Position numbers and translations under genes: made by a program. This document shows positions 9,425 through 20,188 of a stretch of DNA of 24,080 nt, one piece after another; positions within the stretch are counted from its first letter, which is position 1; each line of letters begins with the position of its first letter. The stretch comes from Monoraphidium neglectum (taxonomy: Eukaryota > Chlorophyta > Chlorophyceae > Sphaeropleales > Selenastraceae), in NCBI RefSeq assembly GCF_000611645.1, contig NW_014013136.1, positions 1 through 24,080 of the forward strand, written 5' to 3'. A model generated the notes under the pieces. It searched no databases, was not told the DNA's origin, and saw only the letters and a program-made list of their open reading frames with translations.

Positions 9425-11365
9425 ATGGAGGCAAACACAGGGCTGGATCGATACAGCGCCGACCCTCGCGCTCACCTGCCGCTCACGCGGGCCAACATCC
9501 GGGAGGAGCTGCCACAGCTGATGGGGCAGCTTGTGAGTCGCTGTGAGGGCTAGCTGCCAGACCCTGGTGCGGTATACTGTGACCAAGCTTGCGCTGAAAA
9601 CGCACGAATTTCTATTATGGCAGCTTTAGAGAGGCATTTGGTTTGCCAGGCAGGTACAGGCATGCCTGACCTGGCGCAATATTAGGATCAAGCAGGTCGG
9701 GGGTGAAGGGGGCAGTGGTTGCTTTGTCGTGGTTTCAAGCATGTGGACGGCGGAGATGGCGTGCGCATGCGCACGCGCGTCTGCAGCAAATCATAGGCAA
9801 AGAAGCCAAAAAGGAATCGCATCGACATGTGGAGTCGTACATCCGTCCCACATTGCTGTCCCCCCCCCCCCTTGGCAAAATGCTATTTGGAGTTCTCGCT
9901 GCGCCTGGTCGACCTTGCGGCGTGGCGCACCACCTTGGGAAACTTCTACACCCCGGACGCTGTCTTTGACTATCCAGTGGCACTGCTGCGCGGACGAGAA
10001 GACATTCTGCGCTTCTGGACTGCCTTTCTACTGGCAAGGTGCTGGCGTCAAAGCTGGTTGGGGGGGAGTGCTTCACGCAACCTAGACTTGTGCATTGCAG
10101 GGACAACCTGCTTAGTTGAATGCGGAGTCATACATGGATCGACCAGCTTGCATCCCCTGTTTTGCATACCGATGCACAGGGCGCTGCAGCGTCTGGACAC
10201 TTACAACATCTTCACTTCCCGTCTGGTGCGCAGCTCTGGTGACCTGCCAGCCTTCTACCTGCATTATCGGCAACATGCAGTTGCCCGCACGTGTGTGCTT
10301 GCTGCATGGTTACACCAGGGTCGTATGATATGGCTGTCCTGTCCAATCCCCAGCCCTGTCACAGCACGCTTAGTGTGACAGAATGGATCAGCACCCCGTT
10401 TCCTTGTTTTTACACCCCACACCATGCAACATTCTGGTGATGCCTCCTCAGGTGTTTGACCCGGAGTCGCTGCAGGCCCTGGTGGAACTGGAGGCACACC
10501 AGGTGTGCCGCAGCGCTTGACAACCAAGTACCACTCACCGCTTGCGTTGCTTGCACGGTTGGATGCATGGCAACGCGTGCACCGACTGCCCTGGCCTGAC
10601 GTCGGCAACGACCGCTTCTCCCTGCACCAGGACTTTGCCTGGTTGAGGTGGGCCAGCGCGCTGGCCGGGGCGGTCGGCCTGATGCGCCGTGGGCAGCGGC
10701 TCAACATGTGGAAGGTTGGTGGCAGGAACCCTTGGGGGGAGCAGGGGGAGAGCTGTTGCACTCTGATGCACAACAAGCAGTACTTTCCACACATAAAACA
10801 TCTCATACTTGACACATCTGTAAATATGGTGCTAGCCGGGGCTAGAAACAGTGATATCAATCTCGACTCCTCTGTATGTAATTCATATCCTTGCTACGTC
10901 AACCCCTGCCCCTTTGCTCTCAGGTGTGGTCCGTGCAGGTGCTGCACTTTGAAGAGAACCCTGTCACAGGGGAGCTGCGCATCAAGTGAGTCTGGCAAGA
11001 GCATCCTCATCAGATGGTCGCAACGCGTTCCACCAGCCCAAACAGCGCATTATTGCGTCCCACTAGCCCACATAGCGGCCAGTCCAAGCCCCTGACGTGC
11101 GTGCGGTGACAACACCTGCACGCCCGTCCCACCTTTGACTCTCCGCATCTATTATAATGCACTCAACAGGCACCAGATTGAGCTGGTTGACCAAATGATG
11201 CTCTTTGGTGTGCTGGTGGTGAGCGCTGTGCTGGTCCGTGCTCCCCCAGGCACACCACTGGCGACGGCGCTGCTGCTGATACGCACCGCTGTGGGGCACA
11301 CCATCTCCTTTGGCATAGGGCTGCTCGGCGCGGCCCTGTCCTTAGTGGGCATTAGGCTGGGCTGA
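9425..11365 (+). CDS. NTF2/SnoaL-like domain protein with hydrophobic C-terminus
   Basis: Seven exons are proposed: 9425-9532, 9893-10038, 10180-10225, 10452-10502, about 10514-10714, 10924-10985 and 11170-11365, about 270 residues. The core NFYTPDAVFDYPVALLRGRE followed by DILRFWTAFLLAR is typical of NTF2-like/SnoaL folds (Y-x-PDavf-x-P..-x-G-x-e-x-i-x-x-FW). ALQRLDTYNIFTSRL, VFDPESLQALVELEAHQ, VWSVQVLHFEENPVTGELRI and KHQIELVDQMMLFGV continue the fold, and the last 50 residues hold two hydrophobic stretches that may bind membrane. Most junctions restore frame exactly (AG|G, AA|G). The exception is exon 4 to exon 5: the frame changes across an 11-base GT...AG stretch (10503-10513), too short for a normal intron. 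An in-frame ATG at 9356 is an alternative start; the acceptor at 9892 is weak. Substrate is unknown. TGTAA follows at 11466. Confidence 0.7.
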
Positions 11366-11465
11366 CATTGCTTTCGGTGCCGTAGGCAGGTGGTGTCCTG
11401 CATGCAAGGCATATTATACACCAATAATCTTTCGACAATTCGACTGAGAAGTACATCAGGTATGG

Positions 11466-11470
11466 TGTAA
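11466..11470 (+). terminator. Poly(A) signal TGTAA of the NTF2-like gene
   Basis: TGTAA lies 101 bases after the stop at 11363-11365. The opposing gene's signal is only 82 bases further right. Confidence 0.55.
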
Positions 11471-11551
11471 GCAGAACACGCGCACACTCAAGCAGAACTT
11501 CCTTTCCACTCAAGATTGACGGGGCCTGTGCGCAGCGCTGCGCACAGGTCG

Positions 11552-11556
11552 TTACA
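11552..11556 (-). terminator. Poly(A) signal TGTAA of the PP2C fusion gene
   Basis: Plus strand TTACA, about 300 bases downstream of the PP2C stop codon at 11855-11857 when read on the minus strand. Confidence 0.45.
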
Positions 11557-11854
11557 AAACGCCCTCGCCAGCACTCAACAACAGCAGATCCAGAGTGCAC
11601 TCTGCAAGACAAAGCGGCCAGCCCACTCCAAAAGATCCTGTGGGGCTGCCTCCAAAACGGTAAGCAGAACGCTGGGCGCAGCAGGTTCAGAGTGCCTTGC
11701 TGTAAATACAGGCCCAAGGAGGCAGCGTGTGCGCTATCAGAAACACGCAGTCAATCGCATACTCACATCAAACCGCCCAGGCAAGGGCCAAGATGCAAAA
11801 TTTGTTTTGTCAAGTTGCGCTGTCACAGCACGCCCATCGCCCAAGATCTGCTCA

Positions 11855-14620
11855 TCAGCGCGAGCCCCTTGGAAGGTCAGGCGGCCCGGCCACAATAGCC
11901 ACGACGGCTGTGATATCGTCAGTCTTCCCGCCACGCGCCCCAAACAGCATCTGCAGGCCAGAAGTCTGCAGCAGGGAAGAGTGGTACCGCAAATGTTGGC
12001 GGGCAAGTAATTTGCAGGCCGTGCGTTGCAGGTACACAGGCGCGAGACAAAGCGGAGCTTGTGCGCTTCAGCTTCCTCGGCCACTCCACCCTCGGCCTCA
12101 GCCCAACAGCGCAGGGCTGCCGCCCGCCTCACCAGGCTCACAACCAACACCCAACGTGGTGACACATGCCCTTGTACGACTGCTCGGAAACCCCTTGAGC
12201 GCCCGTCCCCATCATCCGCCTGCCTCGCCCTGTGCCCCTGCCCACCTTGCCGTGCACCTGCAGCTCCTCAGCCCAAGGCCCCCGGTACCAGGGATCCGCA
12301 GCGTTGCGCGCAGCTGCGGCGGCCAAACGCCGCGCCAGCACCGCTGCCGCCCTGCCGGCCTCGCCCTCGCCGCGACCCAGCCGCGCGTCCACGCTGGCGG
12401 CCCCCTGCGCCTGCTCCACCACCTCCAGCAGCTCGTGCTCCCACATGTTGTCAAACAGGCCGTCAGTGCCCAGCACGATGATGTCACCAGGCATCACATC
12501 CACCCGCGCCACCGCGGCATCTTCGACTGTGTCCGTCTGGGGGACGATGCGCGGGTGCGACAGCTGATAGGGGCAGTTCCAGACGTGCTCCTGCACAGAG
12601 GTGGACCACTCCACGCGCCCAGCGCGCACCAGCCGCAGCCCACTGTCGCCCAAGTTGACGACCTCCAGGGTGCCGCAGCGCCGCAGCTGGGCCACGCACG
12701 CGGTGCTGCTGCCGGGGAGCTTGGTGGTCGCCTGAGGCGCCAATGCAGGCGGGGAGAGCGGGGTCACACGAGGTTGGGAATCCAGGTTTGTGCGTCTGCC
12801 TGAGGGCATGTGCCGCATGCCAGCTCGCGGTGCAACAGGGCGCACGCCCCCAGTTACGGTCAGAACGCCCCAACCAGGCAGTCTCAGCCACTGCCTTTAT
12901 GCGCCAAGGGCCCAAGGGGCCACCCGCCGCGCACCCCTCCCTCCCCCACCATCACCTGTGCGTACTCGAGCGCGGCCAGCGCGCTGTGGCAGGGGTTGGG
13001 CCCGTCCAGGGCGTGGGCGCAGCGCTCCATGAGCTTCAGGGCGTAGGCCGCAGAGTCCACGCCCTCAGCCGCCCAGCCGCCAACGCCGTCCGCCACGCCC
13101 AGCGCCCCGCAGCCGGCGCTGCTGACAAACCACGCGTCCTCACCCCGTGATCCCACAGCAATCTGGGGCGCGTGACCGTCACGCGGGGGGATGCGGGGAG
13201 GGAGAGGAGGGGGGTGCACGACAGGCTGAATGCTGATGGCGGCTAGAATGGAATGTGCATTCAGCACGCCGGGAGACACTTGACAACGGCTGCTTCGCCG
13301 GCCAACCGGCAGGCATGGAGCAAAGGGGTTGGGCGGGCAGCTCGCACCAGAGTGGCGCCTGGGCGCAACCTGCTATGATTGCGCCGCTCCTCCCCCCGCT
13401 CCATGCGCGCACCTTCTTGGGGGACGGGATCATATGGCCCCCACAGGCCAGCGTCAAGGCTGGGCCCGGGGAGAGGGCGCGCAACGCAGGTGGAAGCGCT
13501 GCGCTCAAAGGCACCGTGGCGGAGCGCGCGCTCTGCGCCAGCGGCTCCAGGACGGCCTGCACCGTCGCCACTGCATTCACCGCGGCGCTCAGCCATGGCA
13601 GCGGGCCGTCGAAGCCGCCGCCGTTGCCTGCATCATTTGTTGATGCTGGCACGCCAAACAGGCCGCGGGCCCCCGCCTTCTGCGAGGAGGCCGCAGCAGC
13701 GCCGCCGCCTTGCGTCAGGGCGCCGCCGCCGCCGCCGCCTCCCCCACTCCCGCTGCTGCCCACACTACCGGTGCCATTGCTGCCGCTGCTGCCAATGCCA
13801 CAATCATCCTCATCGCTTGCCTCAGGTTCTTTGGTGGAGCTCTCCGGCTCCGCAGCGGCTGTCGGCGTCGCCATGTCAGCAGGCGCCTGCCCCACAAACG
13901 CTATCGCCACCTCGCTGGATGGCCTCCGGGGCGGTACCAGGCCGTTGGACACGCGGCTACCGGGCTGCTGCTGCGTGGCGGGCTCTGCCACTCTGGCGTT
14001 GCGCTCGTCAGCGGCCTCCTGGTCGGCGCGCAGCTGGTCCGCGCGCTGGCGCGCCAAGGCCACCGCCTTCTCTCGCATCAGCTTCTCCATGGCTTCCCTC
14101 TGCGTTGCCAACTGCTGCCGCATGCTCTCCATCCTCGCGCGAGCCTTGGCCGCGTCGCGATCTGCTCCTGCCGCATGGTCCACGGCAGCCTCGCCAGACG
14201 CAGCAGGTGTAACAGTGCCACTGGTGGGCGACTCTGCCGCCGTTGCTGCTGTGCTGACGACTTGCGGTGCGGGTACCTCAAGAGCCTGGGGTGCACGGGT
14301 CGCAGTCGTGCCTGGCCCTTGGGCCCCTGCGAGTGGGGCCGCCGCCTGCTCACGCTGCTGCTCCTGGCCCCGCTGCTCTGCACGGTCCTTGGTGCCTTGC
14401 AACAGTGGCCGAGCCACTACAGTTGCATTGTCAGCAGGAATCACCTGCTGCTGCTGAGGCTGTTGCTGCTGCTGCTGTTGCTGCTGCTGCTGCACCTGCT
14501 GCCGCTGCTCCTGCTGCTTCTGCTGCTCCTGCTGCTGCTGCAGCTGCTTCTTCTCCTCCTGCTGCTGTTGCTTTTGCTGTAGAACCTGGTTTTCATTGTG
14601 CTGCTGATCTTGCTGATCTC

Positions 14621-14668
<48 letters not shown>

Positions 14669-17397
14669 GCTGCTGCTGCTGCTGCTGTTTGGCCTCCCGC
14701 TGCTGTTGTTGCTTCTGCAGCAGAATCTGCTTTGTATTGTGCTGCTGCTGCTCCTGCTGCTGCCGCCGCTCCTGCTGCTTTTGTTGCTGCTGCAGCTGCT
14801 CCCTCTCCTGCTGCTGTTGTTGCTTCTGCAGCAGAATTTGCTTTGCGTTGTGCTGCTGCTCCTGCTGCTCCCGCTGCTCCTGCTGCTTTTGTTGCTGTTG
14901 CAGCTGGTCCCTCTCCTGCTGCTGTTGTTGCTTCTGCAGCAGAATTTGCTTCGCGTTGTGCTGCTGCTCCTGCTGCTCCCGCTGCTCCTGCTGCTTTTGT
15001 TGCTGCTGCAGCTGGTCCCTCTCCTGCTGCTGTTGTTGCTTCTGCAGCAGAATTTGCTTCGCGTTGTGCTGCTGCTCCTGCTGCTCCCGCTGCTCCTGCT
15101 GCTTTTGTTGCTGCTGCAGCTGCTCCCTATCCTGCTGCTGTTGTTGCTTCTGCAGCAGAATTTGCTTCACATTGTGCTGCTGATCCTGCTGCTCCCGCTG
15201 CTCCTGCTGCTTTTGTTGCTGCTGCAGCTGCTCCCTCTCCTGCTGCTGCTGCTGCTGCTGCCGCAGCTGATGAGGCAGCAGCGACTGCTTATCCTTGTCC
15301 TGCTGACTTTGCTGCTTCAGTTGCTTCTCCTTGTGCTGCTGCTGCCGCTGTGGGAGGGCTGCCGATGCTGGCGCGCCCACCTTCTGGCTCCGGGGCAGAA
15401 CCAACGGCGGTGGCGTTGGCGGCGTCGGCGGCCGCTGCGTCTGCGGCTGCACCCGCACCTGGCTACGCTGACGCTCCGCTGCCTCCTGAGCTCCGGCATG
15501 TCGCTGCTGCGTCTGCTGCTCCGCCCGCTGCTGTGCCTGCTGGCGTTCAAACGCGGCCAGCGCCAGCTGCAGGCCCGCCCTCATGTCAGCGGCCTCCTCA
15601 AGAGCGGCAGCGGCGCCCTTTCGCGCTGCCGCCAGCTGTTGCCTGATGTCTGCCAAAACCGGCCGAGTCCGCTCCACGCCATATGGGCGGGCGACCAGGG
15701 ACGCCAGCTGCTTTTGGGCAGCGACTGCTGCCTTCTGCGCGATCACCGCCTGCTGTGCCGCTGCGGCCTGCACCCAGATAGTTCGAGCGAAACAATGTCT
15801 GATCAGGCCCGATTGGACAGCAGCACAAGCCTTGACAGGAGTGCCACTCCGCTGCGCTGACCAACCTGGGGCGTGGCTGGCCCACCCCAGCGCTCTCGGC
15901 TAGCGTCTCTTGCCCAGGACCCCCCCCCCCCCACCCACCTGCATGTTGCGCATGGAGCAGGCGAGCTGCCTGTTGCTGTCCACCAGAGCACACAACTGAC
16001 GCTCCAGGTTGTGCGCGCGCGACTCAGCCGTGTGGACGTGCCACTGGGAATGGTCAAGGGGGACGGGGTGATAGGGAGGTGGTTGGGTGGCGGAGTAGCA
16101 AGTGTTGTGTAAACGCAGTGCATGCGGCAAATGCGAGCGCCATGCAGAGGCAAAATTGTAGGGGGGTACCAGGCACATTCAGGCAACGCCGCGCACCCGG
16201 CCCCCCCACCTGCGCGCTCTCCAACTGCCGCCTCAGCTCCTGGAAGCGCCGCGCCAGCTCGTGCCGCGCCGCCTCGCTCAAGTCCGCCACCCCTCCGCCG
16301 CCGCCCGCGCCTGGCGCCAGGCTCTCCCTCAGCGCCACGGCCAGGCCCTCCAGCCGCTCCACCTGCCGCTGGCTGTCGGCCAGGGCGGCGTTGGCGCCCT
16401 CAGACTGGCGCCGCGCCAGGCGCGTCACCTCGGCCAGCTGGGCCTCGCGCTGCGCCGCCACCTGCTGCACCGCGCACAGCTCCCCGTCCAGCGCGGCCGC
16501 GGCCTGCGGCAAGAGGTGCGGGGGCAGGCGCCAGCGGGGTGGCGAGGCGGGGTGGATCAGCGCGGAGAGAATAGCGGCGCGTGCCGCAGCCAGTTTCTCA
16601 GCTGACAGCGGCACCCACTGCTAGCGGGCTGCGCACGCGCAGCGGGGCCACCCCAGCAGCGGCCGATTGCGCGCCCTGCGCGCCGCCCCAGACGATGCAG
16701 GGTCAACAGTCCGTACCTGGAGGGTGCGCTGCACGTCAGCCTCAGCCTCCTGCAGAGCCGCCGCCAGGGCGCGGCGCTCGTCCAGCGCGCCTGCCTCCGC
16801 GCGCAAGCGGCCGAGGTCGGCGCCCCCGCGCCGGCCAGGAATGGCACGCGCCAGCGCCGCGATCAGGTGGCATGCGGCGTACACGGCCAACAGCGCGGAC
16901 AGGGCGGCCGCAAGGATGGAGGTTGGGGCGCTGCTGTGCAGGGCCGCGGCCAGCTGTGGGGGTGGCTCCGGCACTGAGATGGTGAAGAGCGCCGGCAGCC
17001 GCAGGCCCCTCAGGGAATCCGGCAGGCTGAGTGTGACCTCGCGCCCGAGCACCTGCGGGGCAGCGTGCAGAGGCAGCGCATCTCGCACAATTGTGCTGTT
17101 GACAGCACGCTGTGCTGCGCTTGCAGACAGTGACAAGGGGCTGCGCCCCCGCACAGCACAGCAGGGTGCACTCGAGGCGGGCGCGTTGGGACGGACCGTG
17201 TTGTCGCCCACCTTCGCCCGCGCGCGCACGGCGCAGCGCCAACCCGCTCGGGCTTGAGGACTAGCAGACGTTTCTTCGCCTGTTGTGGCATCCCTGAATT
17301 GCTTGCGGGCGAGTCCCTTATAGGAAGGGAGAGTGATTCGCCTCGGGTCCGGATGCCGGACGAGGCGCCCCCGAGGAGCGAACGCCATTGCTTGCAT
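11855..17397 (-). CDS. PP2C-type phosphatase fused to membrane, coiled-coil and Gln-rich regions
   Basis: Minus-strand exons: 17397-17212, 17052-16717, 16503-16210, 16043-15939, 15767-13413, 13162-12956, 12731-12246, about 12096-12049 and about 11965-11855; all joins are phase 0, giving about 1375 residues. Order: basic leader (1-60), membrane segment near 106-129 (SILAAALSALLAVYAACHLI), coiled coil (RREA-rich, exons 3-4), a Gln-rich region with 36-residue repeats, a Ser/Gly stretch, then a PP2C domain from about 1080. The domain begins at the end of the long exon (CGGHMIPSPKK) and continues as RGEDAWFVSS, GVADGVGGW, NLGDSG, VLGTDGLFDNMWEHEL and GGKTDDITAVV. The metal-binding Asp residues of PP2C (DGVGG, DGLFDN, DD) are all present, so Ser/Thr phosphatase activity against a phosphoprotein is likely; the sequence is closest in style to the PPTC7/plant PP2C55 group. 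The last two exon borders are tentative. Intron 17211-17053 is open in frame. Confidence 0.8.
14448..15265 (-). repeat. Gln-rich coding region including a 108-bp minisatellite
   Basis: CTG-rich on the plus strand. Within it about five tandem 108-bp units occupy 14690-15250; the marker GCTTCTGCAGCAGAAT-like block starts at 14711, 14822, 14930, 15038 and 15146, so spacing is 111, then 108 three times. Each unit encodes 36 residues containing QLQQQQKQQEQREQQ, HNAKQILLQK and a Gln run. The middle copies are nearly identical. Confidence 0.9.
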
Positions 17398-18577
17398 GGA
17401 ATCCAGGCATGCACACTGGCGACGGCGAGCACTGGTGTCGGATGGACGGAGGTTTGGGGTCCGGTGCGTCTATGAGTCTAGGCAGCTATGGTATCGTTCT
17501 AAATGCAGGTAGTGTAAGCTGGCTCCAGGGTCTTTATTTTGAACAGCGGGTGACACAGTGCGTTCTGCGGGCACCTTAGCGTCAACCGATTGACGCTGTC
17601 AACCGCTCGCGCTGCACCTCGTGGCGCCCACTCAGCACGCCCCCAGGGGTCTTGCATTTGAGAAATGCATCAATCTTCGTCCACCCTTGTCAGTGCGGTT
17701 TTAGTTGATTCCCTGGGGGACAAATGAAGGGGACGGCGTCACGCCAAGTGTTCTGGCTTCCGCAACCCCGGCGACTATGGTGTTAGCAGAACCATGGCTG
17801 CCAACTTGTGCTCAGAGCAGTTCAACCCGTTGCCTCCTCATAATGCTCCTGATGTCCACCCGTGAAACATTATCGTATGCATCTGCAGCCATGCTTGGTG
17901 CCCACGGTTGCGGTGCGGACGCCAGTACTGTAACAATTGTCTTGTGACGCAGACCAGGGTCAACAAAGTTCATGTGCGAGAAAGTACAAGAGGTTGTTGA
18001 TAATGCAAGGCGCGATAGGCGCGCCTGAGCATCAGTCAGAATGGGCAAAAGTTGAACGGGGCCAAGAAAGGACCAGGGCCTGCATGCAATTGCTCGCTGC
18101 CACCTGACGTCAAAAGTGGTGGCAACCTGCCAGGGCCCTTGCGGCGCGCGTGCACGCGTGCTGCTATCAATAGGAAAACTCTTCACTTGGGGCAACGTGG
18201 GCCGTACAATGCTACCCTGTGGCGGTCTGTGACGGCGGCCTCCGCACGTGACTTGTCTACGCATCCGGCAATGCAATTCGTGGGGTACAGAGCTCAGCCC
18301 TTGGGAAGGGGGGCAGCAGCACGGTTGGCGCCGGTCCGATGCAGCCTTGGGCTGCTGCGGCCGGGCGGCGCGGTAAGTGTGCCGGCAACACGTGCTTTGA
18401 GCACGTTGCACTTCTGACTCAACAAGGGGGCGCTGACACATCAAGCCATTTGCAGTATGGTGTTCATGCCGCAGGCTCGTATGCCGCAAAAAGCGGCGCT
18501 GGTCGGGCAAAGGTCCAGTGCTGGTGCTGACGGCCACCTTTGCCTTTGACGATCCAGCCACTCAAGGGCAACATTGC
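17398..18577. other. Intergenic region upstream of the PP2C fusion
   Basis: It separates the PP2C start from the stop of the bZIP gene, both on the minus strand. It holds plus-strand TGTAA motifs at 17513-17517 and 17939-17943 and a TGACGTCA octamer at 18105-18112. A minus-strand open frame (18561-17812, about 249 codons) resembles no family and has no splice or domain support. Nothing else was recognised. Confidence 0.4.
18105..18112. promoter_or_regulatory. TGACGTCA octamer (bZIP-type site)
   Basis: A perfect TGACGTCA palindrome, the classic CRE/bZIP binding site, about 710 bases upstream of the PP2C fusion start and just beyond the bZIP gene. Function is inference; one exact 8-mer is expected by chance about once per 65 kb. 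Confidence 0.3.
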
Positions 18578-20188
18578 CTAAGCGTGATCGGGCTTGTGCT
18601 CCTGGGTTCCCCTGGTGTCACCCGGAGGCGCTGGTCCGCCAGCACGGTCCAAGGCCGACGGCTGCTGCGGCGCATGCCCTGGGAGCTGCGCGCCCAGCGA
18701 CATGAGGGCCGGCAGGCCTGATAGCTGTGCCCGTGCCCCGCCCAGGCTAGGCGGGGTGGCCATGAGCTCGCTGCTGAGTGAGGGCCCGCTCAGGCCAAGG
18801 CCCGTGCCCGCTGACCCGGCCATTCCGCCGATTGGCACCGTCAAGCAGGACGGCAGCCCGGGGAGCTGCGACGCAACAGCTGACTGGCCCGTGCCGCCGC
18901 CGCCGCCGCTGCTGCCTGCTCCACTGGCCGATCGCCCTAGCAACTGCAAGGAGCCTGCATTGTTGTGCAGCGGAGCGCGAGACGGGGGCAGCACTGCTGA
19001 TGCCGGCGTGAGCGAGGGCACGCCGCGCTGGTCACCGCCAGGGCTCGCGCGCGGCAACGCCACAGCCGCACCACCGCCCGGCCCTGCCAGGGCGTTCAGC
19101 TGCTGCACCGCGTTGCGCAACTGCATGTTCTCCCGGTTGAGCCACCTGCACGGGCGGGGTGTAGAAAGCCGAGGGCACGGCGAGGTGGTGATGATGTGTG
19201 TGTGCGTGCGTGTGTCCGTGCACACGTGCGTGTGTGCATGCGTGTGTAGGGGTGTGGTTTTGTTTCCGGGAGGGGGGGCGACAAGCAGCGGTCTGTGTGG
19301 GGGATCATACCTGCGCGATGTCTAAGTTGGCATTACAGCAGCCTACACGTTCCAGGGACGGCTGCTGCAAATGCCACGATAGCCCTCATCGCGTCACGGC
19401 ACTGCACCGCCCACAAAAACATCCCACCGCCACCCTCTGGGCTCACGCGTTCTCCGCAATGCTCTGCTGCCACTTGTCCGTGAGGTCCTGCACCTGCCGC
19501 AGCACCTCTGCGCGCGCCAGCGTCAGCGTCTCCACCTGCCTCAGCAGCGCCTCGTTCTCAGACGACAAGCGCTGGGCCTACAGCAATCAAGGCAAGCAGG
19601 GCGTAGGGGCGCGAGTGTTGCAAGCCTGTTTTCAAGCTGGGTTTCTGATGGCAGATCCCTGTGGCTTACGCTCTCACAAGGCAGCTGCTGTGTTGTCGCC
19701 GGGGCTTTTGAGGTCTTTGATCCCCTTGTGACGCCATCCTTTCGCAGTACATCAACTCTTGCCTGCTGCGACACGCCGCTGCATGCGCGCCCAGCGGTTG
19801 GGGCTTTTCGCCCACGGGCCAACTGCTCCACGGGTCCTCGGCTGTTGAAGCCTCATGACCAGCCCCAACCCGTGCATCCAGCTCGCACCTCCAGCCGCAG
19901 CTCGTCAAGCTCCTTGTTGCGCCGCTCCCTGATCCGCTTCTGGCTGTTCCGATTGATCTCCCGCCGCCGCCGCACGCGCTCATCGGCAGGATCAGCGCTG
20001 CCGCCCTCCCCAGCCCCTTCCACGCCACCACCGCCACCGCCGCCCGCGCTCCTGCCGCCTGTGTTGCCCCGGCCGCTCGGGCCTGCAGCCTCATCATCGC
20101 GGGAGTTGCCAGCTTCATGCCTCTTGGGCGAGCCACTGCCGCTCGTGCCGCTAACCTCGCCCGCCTGGTCCCGCTCAGCCCCGTCCAT
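18578..20188 (-). CDS. bZIP transcription factor
   Basis: Three minus-strand exons, 20188-19889, 19577-19447 and 19145-18578, give 332 residues. A Gly/Ser/acidic N-terminus (1-75) leads to the basic region RRRREINRNSQKRIRERRNK, which has the bZIP spacing N-x7-R (N, SQKRIRE, R). The zipper begins at ELDELRLE at the end of exon 1 and continues in exon 2 as AQRLSSENEALLRQVETLTL and VLRQVQDLTDKWQQSIAEN, then in exon 3 as WLNRENMQLRNAVQQLNALA; heptad-spaced hydrophobic residues persist throughout, making an unusually long coiled coil. The rest (about 170 residues) is Gly/Pro/Ser-rich, as in activation or disordered regions. The phases agree at both joins (GAG|GTGCGA to GTAG|GCC; GC|GTGAGC to GCAG|G). 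It should act in the nucleus as a dimer. ATG at 20188 is the first in-frame Met; target genes are unknown. Confidence 0.85.
19190..19256. repeat. GT/GC-rich microsatellite in bZIP intron 2
   Basis: Irregular TGTGTG and TGCGTG units on the plus strand (CA/CG on the coding strand) inside the second intron (19446-19146) of the bZIP gene. Likely length-polymorphic; no coding role. Confidence 0.7.

Noticed and set aside
5591..9670. 13-base repeat AGGCATGCCTGAC at 5591-5603 and 9658-9670
   Set aside because: A few shared 13-mers are expected by chance in 24 kb; both copies lie in introns with no further similarity.
14267..15860. Plus-strand open frames of 420-460 codons, poly-Ala or poly-Leu, opposite the PP2C fusion exon
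   Set aside because: They are mirror products of the CAG repeats on the coding strand, with no start context, no splice support and no recognisable domain; the minus-strand frame joins to PP2C exons in phase.
17812..18561. 249-codon minus-strand open frame starting MAGSSKAKVAV
   Set aside because: No domain or splice continuity is visible, and long open frames arise easily in GC-rich sequence.
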